Source: Phallusia mammillata (lineage: Eukaryota; Chordata; Ascidiacea; Phlebobranchia; Ascidiidae). From it: 64,000 nt of DNA. The notes under the pieces were generated by a model. That model had not been told where the DNA came from. It did not search any database and saw only the letters and a program-made list of their open reading frames with translations. Positions 12,129-21,700 of this stretch are shown here, in pieces. Position 1 is the stretch's first letter, and each line of letters starts with the position of its first letter. Location: positions 8,503-72,502 of the forward strand of contig QLIY01000550.1 in the NCBI GenBank assembly GCA_003260075.1. The letters are read 5' to 3'. Position numbers and translations under genes: made by a program.

Positions 12129-13584
12129 GAAAGCCCAGCCTGCTTGAAAAATTTCCAACAAGTTTATTCCAAATATGGAAAATAAATTTTCAATCCAGCA
12201 TGCATACCTAGACGCAATATCAATTATTGTGAAAAAATAATATTCTGTTTCCACCGTTATGATTTACATCTCAAGTTGAATTTTTTTAATTAAATTCAAG
12301 CGTTAAGATACTTTACCTGCTATTTATCACTATTTACCCTTGTTTGTCGATATTATATCTTTATTAACAAAAAATGAGTGCACGCGTTTTAGAAATGCCT
12401 CCATTTATACGTCTACGTTGCTGCTACTAATGTCAGTAACTTAATTAGTTGTTACACTTTTTTTGGAAATTTTAATTTTCCCTCCTACTTCCGCGGTGCC
12501 TTGCATGATATCTCTGAATTTCCGAAGTTGCCGATAGCGGAAAAGCCCGAGGTGGGCGCTTTTGATGTCCTGCGACGATGGCGGGAACTCTTAGTTTTTG
12601 CTGCTTGACATGTAGTCAACGTAAAATATAAGCACAATTAAGACATCGTAAATTTAACAAATGAGTATTTTAAGGCGAAAGATACCCATATTCATAAAAA
12701 CATACAAACAAAATTTTTAAATGGTCCCAAAGCGCGATTAATTGATTGACGTAGTACAAACGACAAAAGTAATGAGAAAAGAAGTATTTTGTAACTGCTA
12801 AACAATATCAGCTTTAAGCGAACAATCAAACCACATGAGCATAAACACAGCTTACGATAGTGGTGTTTACGCCCGTGTTTTATTTTTTAAATGCGGTTCC
12901 TTTATGGATGCACATTCACAGTGGCGTATTTGTACATGAATAATATGTAGGCTATATTTAGTGTAGGATCTTGTTCCTTGGTTGCTATATCATTCCATTT
13001 GGGTAGGGTTTCTTTTTTGGTTGTCGTTGTTTACCTACCTTCAATTATTCAACCGGCTGGAATCCACCCATGTTGTCAAACCAAGTCGCGTTGCCGTTAG
13101 CGCCACTCGTTTCTTCAACGAGATTCCAACCTCTCAGGCCCGCTTTTTTGCCAGGTACAGCTGCTGCGTTTTTTACCGTTGCCCTCCATCTGTTAGTATT
13201 ATTTTAGCGTATTTTCAACCGCTAGGTTTTCGCAGCTGTGTCCTGTGTTTGTCGTGTCATTGTACCGTCATAAGTTACTATGCTTGTCGCGTTCAAGTGC
13301 ACGTGAACAAAATAAAATACGATACGATTTGAAATGGTCTTGAGATTATTCGTTTTGCTTTTTGTGCAATTGCAGGAAGTGATTAAAAGCTGCAACACAT
13401 ATTTATGAAAGGAAAATTATCAAAGGAATTGCGTTACATCTTATTTTCCAGTTATTGCTGATTTCTATTGATTCCCGATTTTCTTTACTGCAACTTGTGT
13501 TGCAATCTATTGCGTTGTGTGACGTAACAATTAACTGCCAGTTTTGTGTGATAACGTAACGTGGTTTCGTTCTTTTCGTTACTG
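12129..13584. other. Intergenic, no gene seen
   Basis: AT-rich sequence without exons that I can support. The 116-aa frame at 12982-13332 has no recognisable domain and no splice-consistent neighbours. Confidence 0.4.
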
Positions 13585-14003
13585 CAGTGGTTCCCAAACT
13601 TTTTCATTATTTTTTCAAAACGGTCCCTTTGCCATTATTTCGAGGGCTCGCGGTCCTTAAGCCTGAATGTGTATTTCATAAAAACGAAAGTTGATTGCAG
13701 GATTTTAGCTAGTTATGCAAAATTGCGCATAACAATCATTCAAAGACAGCATGTGACATCACAAACAGGACAAAAACATTACGATTGTGCGCGAACAATT
13801 GCATTTTTGATAGTTGTCATTCAATAAAGGTCATTGTTTGGCAATGGAGACAGTCGATTCTCAATTCTACTTTAATTTAAACTTATTTAGTGGCACAAAC
13901 TGACGCCAAATAAGATTATAGAATTACTTCAACCGCTTCGCGGTCCCCCAAAATTGCCTCACGGATCCCTAAAGGACCGCGGACCCCAGTTTGGGAACCG
14001 CTG
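13585..14003. mobile_element. Non-autonomous hAT-like element, 419 bp
   Basis: Ends are CAGTGGTTCCCAAAC and GTTTGGGAACCGCTG. It is flanked by a perfect 8-bp target duplication CGTTACTG (13577-13584, 14004-14011). It belongs to the same terminal-repeat group as 11781-12120 but the interior differs. The open frame at 13561-13827 is within it and is not a gene. Confidence 0.9.
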
Positions 14004-15061
14004 CGTTACTGTCTTCCATGGAGCACTTTGCTTTCTCGGTTGCATTTGAAGTCGTGTTTTTTATTGGTGATCGATTGTAAATATGTGTTTACGACTGCTA
14101 AAAGTTAGTTTCTTAAAAAGTGGAATAAAATTATTGTGGATTTAATAGTGATGACTTGTCATGTCATTCTGCTTTACAATAATTGTCATGTACATTCAGC
14201 CAAGGTGCTTAATTTGAATTTTGTTAACGCAGTGGTCCTGTTGTGTATCTCCACCCCCACGTGAAGCGTGACTTCATTCTACACATACTGTCGCTCAACA
14301 ATGCCACGGTAAGGACTAGCATCGTGGTTTATAACTTAATTGTATGTTTACGTGTGTGACAGTAACTACGAGTCGTGTACCCGTGTTGTTTATTTCTTTT
14401 CGTTACCACAACAATTGGTAAGACTTGTGTTGCATTTCCTCGTTTAAAGCAGAGTACTTAATGCAATGCCTTTATAGAAACCGTCTCCTTTCGTTTTGCA
14501 TTTGATCTGTTCGTCATCAAGGTGTAGGCGGAATATTTCAGGTAGTACGCTAGTAACTTTCTGTCATACTCAGTTTAAGTCGATGATTGCAACTCAACTG
14601 ATCGGCCCTGGTTTGGGCAAACCTCGTGTCTTGGTCATTCTTTTGGAATTGTTTGCTGATTTCAGAAGAAAAATAAATCTTTTCCGACCCAGATAACAAA
14701 AGAAGGCGATTGTTTAAGCATAACAAACTTTTCTTAGAATCTAAGACAGGGTTCTTATCCAGGGGTGCGAGAACTGTTCCGGGGATGCTGAATCATTAAG
14801 GTTGGTTAGGTCTATTCTATATAAATACAAAAAACCCAGGGGCAGTGATGGGGAGACTCGAGTCACCTTTTTAAATGACTTGACTCGAGTCTCAGTTGTG
14901 AAAAGACTCGACTTGACTTGGACTCGTCTTATTAGAGACTCGACTCGGAATCGTTATTTCACCAACAAAACGGATTTGGATTTTTTACAATTAATAATTA
15001 TTAATACATAACCCGTTCAGTTGGCTTCAACCAAACAACAGCAGCAATTTACTGTGCGATG

Positions 15062-15062
<1 letters not shown>

Positions 15063-15146
<84 letters not shown>
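15063..15146 (+). repeat. Homopolymer: 84 consecutive G
   Basis: An uninterrupted G run within the nested element. Any polyglycine frame across it is an artefact. The length in the genome is uncertain because such tracts are hard to sequence and replicate. Confidence 0.9.
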
Positions 15147-15148
<2 letters not shown>

Positions 15149-15242
15149 GTACTTATTGCTTGGGTTAAGGTAATGGAATGCAGTATGTCAAGACCAAGTA
15201 TTCGTTTTCAAGCGCTTATATTACTGAACAAACGCTCTAGCG

Positions 15243-15511
15243 CAGGGGTGTGCAACCATTTTCGTCGGTGGGCCATATAACCAATTCCGCGGACATCAAG
15301 CGAGGGCCATAGATTTTTTTCATGTACACAATAAATTGGGGGGGGGGTTATTTTTGAAAGCATAAATACATTTATTTTCTAAAACATATTGAGTTTCGCT
15401 GTAACGCTGGCTTTCACGACAAAATAATTGTTTACTAGACAAAGGGAATTATTACGCCACATTCGGTACAGTACTCACAAACTGCTGTATGGCCCACTGG
15501 TCGGAAAACTG
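15243..15511. mobile_element. Possible third-level hAT-like insertion
   Basis: Starts CAGGGGTGTGCAACC, and subterminal GGTGGGCCAT is mirrored by ATGGCCCACTGG near the right end (GGAAAACTG). The flanking 8-mers (CTCTAGCG and ATTTAGCT) match at only 5 of 8 positions, so the borders are not proven. Confidence 0.5.
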
Positions 15512-15801
15512 ATTTAGCTTATACTTGTTACGAATAGTATAGCAGCTTGGAAGATTTACCAAAAACTATGAACCATTCAAATAGATTAACTATCTAAACC
15601 TTTATCCTTTCCTTGCAAAAACTTTTTGGGACTTGCCTTGACTCGACTTGAGACTCGAACCCCATTTGACTCGACTCGAGACTCGTACCTCTTGTGACTT
15701 GAGACTCGACTGATAGGACTCGTTACCCAATCCTGCCCAGGGGTGTGTGAAAATTGGTTGGTGATTTGAAGAGGGTGCAACATGGAAAAAAGGTTAAGAA
15801 C

Positions 15802-16312
15802 TAGAGATGTACCGAATATTCGGTTTGCCGAATTTATTCGGCCGAATCGATCATTTTTGCAAAGATTCGGTTTCGGCCGAATAATTTGTTGCGATTCGGC
15901 CGAAACCGAATCTTTTACGAACACAAATTTAAAGCGTTAAACGTGTCTTTTCTGCTTATTAAGGTCCATGCAATCTTTCAAAAGCCCAAACATAACGAAA
16001 ATTGCGTCAATGTTTATCTTTTTCAACACATTATCGTTTTTCCCACGGTAGTCAAAAAAATTAGTAATTCATTGGCAGGTTGCCAATCATGCTTAAGGCA
16101 ATTTTAAACCCCACAGAACTGAAATAAGGACGAAACACAACTATTTTGCACTGGCTGCCTGGTAGATAAACATTTTTTTCACGTCAAACGCGTAGCGTAC
16201 GACTTCGCGTGACGTCATAAATGATTCGGTTGATTCGCCGAATTTATTCGCCAAAACCGCCGAATATCCGGTTTCGGCCGAATCGAAATTTAGCCGATTC
16301 GGTACATCACTA
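15802..16312. mobile_element. hAT-like element with ATTCGGCCGAAT motifs, 511 bp
   Basis: Left end TAGAGATGTACCGAAT and right end ATTCGGTACATCACTA are inverted with one mismatch. The flanking 8-bp duplication TTAAGAAC (15794-15801, 16313-16320) is perfect. Both subterminal regions are stacked with ATTCGGCCGAAT-type palindromes. It interrupts the right terminal repeat of the outer element, so it is younger than that element. Confidence 0.9.
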
Positions 16313-16352
16313 TTAAGAACCACTGATCTAAGACTTAGATTATCCTATACAT

Positions 16353-16667
16353 TGGTGGTTCTCAAACCTTTTGCCTTTTAAATTGAGGTATTTTTGCCCT
16401 TTTTTTCATTACCAAGCAACCGAAACATGGTGCCTAAAATAGCAACCACGTTCGGTCCAGGACCAAAAGTTCAACCCCTTCGTTTGGGTTGCGACGTCGG
16501 GAATCAACAAGAAAGACACATTGCATTGTGATGTAACGTTGTTTTCCGCTGACAATTTACGTCTGTTCACAATGGGTTCAGAACGCATTCTGGTTTGTCA
16601 CATATGAAGAACGATATCTTTGTGCGCGAATTAAGAAGTTGTCGCGGACCCCAGTTGAAAACCATTG
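16353..16667. mobile_element. Degraded hAT-like element, 315 bp
   Basis: Ends TGGTGGTTCTCAAAC and GTTGAAAACCATTG are an imperfect inverted pair. The flanking CTATACAT / CTATCCAT (16345-16352, 16668-16675) match at 7 of 8 bases. It lies about 20 bp right of the nested stack. Confidence 0.7.
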
Positions 16668-17228
16668 CTATCCATCCTGTTGTAGCGATCAATTTGTGGA
16701 TATCGATATGAAATTTGACTGTTAAATGAAGCTTTCGTGAATCTGATTGGCTATCTTTACTCAAGAGGCAAGCACGTTTAAACAAAATGATAATCGAATA
16801 GGGGGGATTTCGGAAAAAAGTTGACCTCCACTAAGCGAGACAGTAAAATATCCGCAAGGTGTCAGTGTTGTAAAATTTTTAACTGTAATCTAAGGTAAAG
16901 AGCAACGTTTTGGTTGTTTTAATACCCTAAATTGTTTTTAGCACTCTTTTATTACTACGGTACATCAAAAAAAAATTCCGGTGCCAAGGCAGTTAGGCTC
17001 TAATAAACAAAAATCCAGAATAATACGCTCTGGTGCGCTTAATAAACTTAACGCATGACTGAACACATGTTTCTGTTGAACTGATGTTTTTAGCATCGTT
17101 TTAGGGTTCCCAAGTTCTCTTCATCTGCTTTTGGAACAGCAGAGATGGTTTTATTAACTGCTGGTAAGTTACTTAGAGCCATTGGGGCAAGGACGTCCAC
17201 AGTGAAACTCGAAAGACCTGCGAAGTTG

Positions 17229-18576
17229 ATGATGAAGGGAAGAAATCCCATCATAAGAACACGACAGTATCTCGAAGAGGGTATAGTGTTTCGGGATTGT
17301 GTAAAAATACTTACCATACATTTTGGTGACTATAATGACAACGAATTAAAGTGAGTTATTTTAAATATTTACTTTACTAGGTAATGAAATACATAGCAAA
17401 ATGACCTTTGCAGACTGGGTAGGATCAATGAAGTATTATGAGAGTGGGTGTTCAAATATTTTAGTTTACATATCAGACTTTATGTAAGCTATTGCTGCCA
17501 GATATACATTGTTAATCGTGCACCGTACTATGCGCATTCAGTCACTGAATGTTATTTACCCTGATAAAAGCGACCTGTGTAGGACCCAGTCTGCAGAACA
17601 TGGCAGTTCCCGACGAGATCTTGCGCGTGCAGTACCTATAAGTCCCGCGTGCGCGCGTGCACGACCCATAAGTTCGTGTGCAAGACCAATTTCAGCAGGT
17701 GCAAATAAAGTAAGAGGTCAACACAGCCCATTTAGACGCCTTTGGTGCAAAATTTACGGGTGCAAACCCCAAAAATTGGCGTGCAAAAAATTTTGTTAAA
17801 AAAAAATCGTGGGTGCAGCTGTCATACTATGCAGACTGGTGTAGGACATCGGAACAAACATACAATTGCCAGAAAAGCTCTATAAACTTGGCTTACTATT
17901 GTAAATACTTAATACATTTGACATGTTGAAAGTTGCTTCTAGTTTATACATGCATATTGTGCTTTTTTTGCAGAGAACTTGTAGATTTAAATTTCAGTCA
18001 ACTACAGTACAAAAATCCAAATGTGCAGATTCTTTGTCTTAAAAATCTAACTCCAACCCCTTTTCTGACATTTTTCTTGGGTAAATACATGAAAACTTGC
18101 TATTTGGAAAAAGTGCAAAAACACAATAAGTTTTTACATGCAGATGATGGTGAAAAAGTTGTTGTTGATGTGGAAGGCATGACACAACTGCAGATTTTGC
18201 AACATATTCAAAAGGCATTTGGAAAACCACGGTAAGGCAATATTTTAATGAAGGTAAAACCAGTTATCTGGATTCAAAGGTCCTGTAGTTTTTTTATTGA
18301 GTAAACTAAACTCAACTAATACAATAAATCAAAAGCGTTATGTGCCCTTTTCTTTGCAGTGAATTGGTGCTGTTTGAAAACAAAGCAATGGAACCCAACC
18401 CAGCCAACTTTGGAAAAAACTTTGCAAGAAAATGCATTTGCACTGAACTTGGCCAACTACCTTGCATGTCAACTAACAAAGTTGTCCCTTTTGACAAGCG
18501 GGATAAAATAAGTGGAAAAAGAAATTGGAACTATAATCCTAAAAAATATCCTAATGGTATTGAGGAAATAGTATGA
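17229..18576 (+). CDS. mrps25: Mitochondrial ribosomal protein mS25
   Basis: Four exons: 17229-17350, 17974-18080, 18144-18231 and 18360-18576 (stop TGA), giving 177 aa (human 173). It is a structural protein of the mitochondrial small ribosomal subunit. Matches to human MRPS25 run throughout: MKGRNPIIRTRQYL (human MKGRFPIRRTLQYL), QLQYKNPNVQI, NLTPTPFLTFFLDDGE, PANFG near the C-terminus, and the C-rich CICTELGQLPC. The start at 17229 was chosen because it matches the human N-terminus; the frame stays open upstream to an ATG at 17145, which would add 28 mostly basic residues. The intron 18081-18143 is 63 nt and has no stop in frame, so retention would insert 21 residues. It is convergent with chdh. 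Confidence 0.93.
17586..17839. mobile_element. hAT-like MITE, 254 bp, copy 1 (intron of mrps25)
   Basis: Left end CCAGTCTGCAGA, right end TGCAGACTGG, with a perfect 8-bp duplication TGTAGGAC (17578-17585, 17840-17847). It is clearly homologous to 30457-30705. It lies in the first intron of mrps25. Confidence 0.92.
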
Positions 18577-18694
18577 TTGTGATAGTGAGGATTTATAGCA
18601 AATCATCACCAGGAAAAGAAAAACCGAAGATCCAGCTTTATTGTTTCACATGAGCACAACTTTAAAACCAGATTGCCGCTTTTTTACAACTACC

Positions 18695-18700
18695 TTTATT
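18695..18700 (-). terminator. Poly(A) signal AATAAA for chdh
   Basis: AATAAA on the minus strand about 47 bases downstream of the chdh stop; a second copy lies at 18637-18642. Both fall in the short gap between the convergent mrps25 and chdh stops. Confidence 0.55.
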
Positions 18701-18746
18701 TTGAAAGAGTTGGTAAAAGTTTTTTAAATTCAGTTAGGTGTAACTT

Positions 18747-21700
18747 TTACCGCTGGTTTTCAACATTTTGTGGAATGTATACTGGTGTTTTAGGCAGACA
18801 CATAGGTTCTTTTTCTTCAATAATATCTGCTGCTTTTTCGGCAATCATGATTGTTGGGGCATTGAGGTTCCCGCTGACTACACTGGGCATTACAGAGGCA
18901 TCAACAACTCTGAGATTGTTTACTCCAATGACCTAAACAAATAAATATTAAAATCAGTGTTTTATAGCATTTTTTTTGTGGTGCTTATTTGAAAAATTAA
19001 AAAAGTTTCTACAGACTATTTGAAAAAGTTTTTTTGGGGGTACAAAATACACACTAAAATAATGTCAGTAATCATGCAGTATGCTTGCATTTATGTGACC
19101 ATGATATCCCCATATTCAGGCTGGCATCTACGTATGGTTCACATTTTTTAATACTTAAAAAACTAATCACAAGAAGATGCTAAAATTCACAGCAAAATAA
19201 GCCTTCCCAATACCTGAACTTGTTAAAACTAGGGCAAGTCAGTACATTTCTCAATAAAAAGCAGTCATATTCACAAAGCTATTGTCTTTTTAACAAGCAG
19301 TATGGCTTAACACATACATAATTATGGCCCTTTTTGAACCAATTTCATTTTTCCGCTACTAATTTATCATCAAGTTTATATGTAACCTTAAACTGTTTGA
19401 AAGTGTGAGCTATTTTATACAGCCACCATTAATGCTTCTGCGGTCATTAGTTTATTGAAAATTCCATTAACATTATCTCCAAAAATAGCCATACTCAATG
19501 CAAGCAGATCACCATAACTAACTAATGCTCATGTAAGACAGCACAGAATTTTTACTTCATGAGCTAATTGAGTAACTGCTGGGGCTATTGGGTCAAACAA
19601 AACAGATATTTTATGTACATGACTATATCTACCAGCTGTGAATGCCAAAAGTGCATGAACAAACTCCACCAATGAAAAAAATCAAAATGGACAATTCTTA
19701 ATATATTGCAAGTATAGCAGCCCAGCCCATAACCCAAGTTAACTCACAAACAATGTGAGTACATGATATTTGACCCAAAGTTACCTGTATACCATATTTA
19801 CCTGATTATAGGCCACGGCGTATATTGTTTTTTTACCTGCCATTTGTGTTGTTTATAATCGGGGGCAGCTTACATTTTAATTTTATACTGATATTATTTC
19901 TACACTCCAACTTGTTAAACCATTTGGGGTTCAACATTTGTATGCATATACAGATTATACGTCGATATACATTCTGTTTGGTACAGTTATCAATGTAACT
20001 AGCAAAAATGGGCAAATAGTTAAACTAAGTAAAAACAGAAATATGTATTGTGAAACAATAGTATCTAACATCTCAGAGTGCGGCTTGCAATTGATGCTGG
20101 TTTACATTATAATTTATAACCTCAACATGTAACTTACAATCCAGGGCAGCTTATAAATGAGGGCGGGTTACAATCGAGTAAATGGGGCACCAAAGAAAGT
20201 AGTTTATGGATAGCAGCATTTGAGTAATTATGTTTATCATAAAAACAACAGCAGCTGTTTGATAAAAGTCGGTACAAAAACATTTTGTGTCAAATCCTCA
20301 TGCCTTTTTGGTTTATTTACAATTTTAAATAAAGATGTGTAACAAACCACCTTCAACTGTGGGTCAACAACTGCCATGGGATCATCAGTGGATCCCATCT
20401 TGCAAGTACATGATGGGTGGTAAGCACTGTCACACTTTTCTCTCACAAATGCATCGAGTTCGTCATCTGATTGGATCTGATAAAATGGAGTTACATCGGA
20501 ATAAAACAAAATTCAATCGAAATATTTAAAAAAATGGACATTCTATCTTTATTCCATTAACAGATTTTAGACCGGGTAGTTACCACAACCACCTTGTGTT
20601 CACAAGGATGTGGGATTTAAATCAGCCTTTGCCACACATGATGTACTAGGAAATTCAAGTAGCATTGCTACAACTCATAGGTTGAACTACATTAAGTTAC
20701 CAACTTCCCCAGGCATTGCCAATTTTACCAACTTCCCCCGAGGATAAAAATTACACAAATAAACAAGACTAACACTTACTATTTGTGATATAAAGCCTTT
20801 CAACACTTTTTATGTGAAAATAACAAAATTTAAATTTGTAAAATTCAACACTTTTTATGTGAAAATTAACATTTAAGAACAAGTCATTTAATGTGTTAGT
20901 TCTTTAAGGTTTAAGCACACTGCAGCCTATATGGTGGTATTAGGTTCATTTCAGAGATTTACTTGTTTTCCGGGCTGAAACTCTTCGCCACGAAATTCAT
21001 CAAATGCAGGCTGTTGGAATATTTCTCTAGTCAACTTTACACTTTCACGTAATTCCCACCGATCTGACTCTGCAAAAAAATACAAGACATTTGGTCACTA
21101 CATGATGTGGATGCGAATAGAGATTAGCTGTAGTTGCTGTAACCAGACATGGGGCAATTCGTATTCGTCATTCGTATTCGAATGCAGGTTTTACCACCTT
21201 CCTGCTGTATTCGAATGATTTTGGCTTTCATTCGATAGTGCATGAATACAATTCGAATTGTTGATGTTAATTTTTGAGTAACAATTCATGAATACAAAAG
21301 CTTGAATTAATTCATTCGAATACAATTCGAATTGTTGTAGGTCTTTGACAACTTAAGAATTTGCAAATTCGAATACACGATAATTTTTTACGAATACAAT
21401 TCGAATTGTTGTCGGCCTTCGGCAACGTAACAATTCGTAAAATCGAATACATGACTACATTTTTACGAATACAATTCGAATTGTTGTCAGTCTTTGGCAA
21501 CGTAACAATTCGTAAAATCGAATACATGACTACATTTTTACGAATACAATTCGAATTGTCGATTACCTCCAGACTAGAAGTAGTCGAGAATATTTTGCTA
21601 CATATTTTTGCCAAATAGATTCGAATACAATTCAAATTGGCAGTGAATGTGACCTGATTTGACAAGTTTTTGTTTATGTTACGAAACAATGACACATAGA

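Larger units (their letters stand above)
14843..15735. mobile_element. Second-level hAT-like element with GACTCGAG ends
   Basis: Begins CAGTGATGGGGAGACTCGAG and ends in GACTCGTTACCCAATCCTG. It is flanked by a perfect 8-bp duplication CCCAGGGG (14835-14842, 15736-15743). The subterminal arms are rich in ACTCGAGTC / GACTTGAGACTCGA motifs in opposite orientation. The interior holds an 84-base G run and what looks like a third-level insertion. Confidence 0.85.
14747..16325. mobile_element. Outer hAT-like element of a nested stack
   Basis: Starts CAGGGTTCTTATCC and ends (after removing a later insertion) GGTTAAGAACCACTG, an imperfect inverted pair. It is flanked by a perfect 8-bp duplication ATCTAAGA (14739-14746, 16326-16333). 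Two further elements, each with its own perfect 8-bp duplication, sit inside it (14843-15735 and 15802-16312). Subtracting them with one duplication copy each leaves an original element of about 159 bp. Confidence 0.85.

Noticed and set aside
15059-15280. Polyglycine protein frame
   Set aside because: It is the translation of the G homopolymer inside a mobile element.
21312-21695. 127-aa minus-strand and 85-aa plus-strand repeat-protein frames
   Set aside because: They arise because the transposon array unit is 75 bp (25 codons), so frames stay open on both strands. No start context, splice sites or domain.
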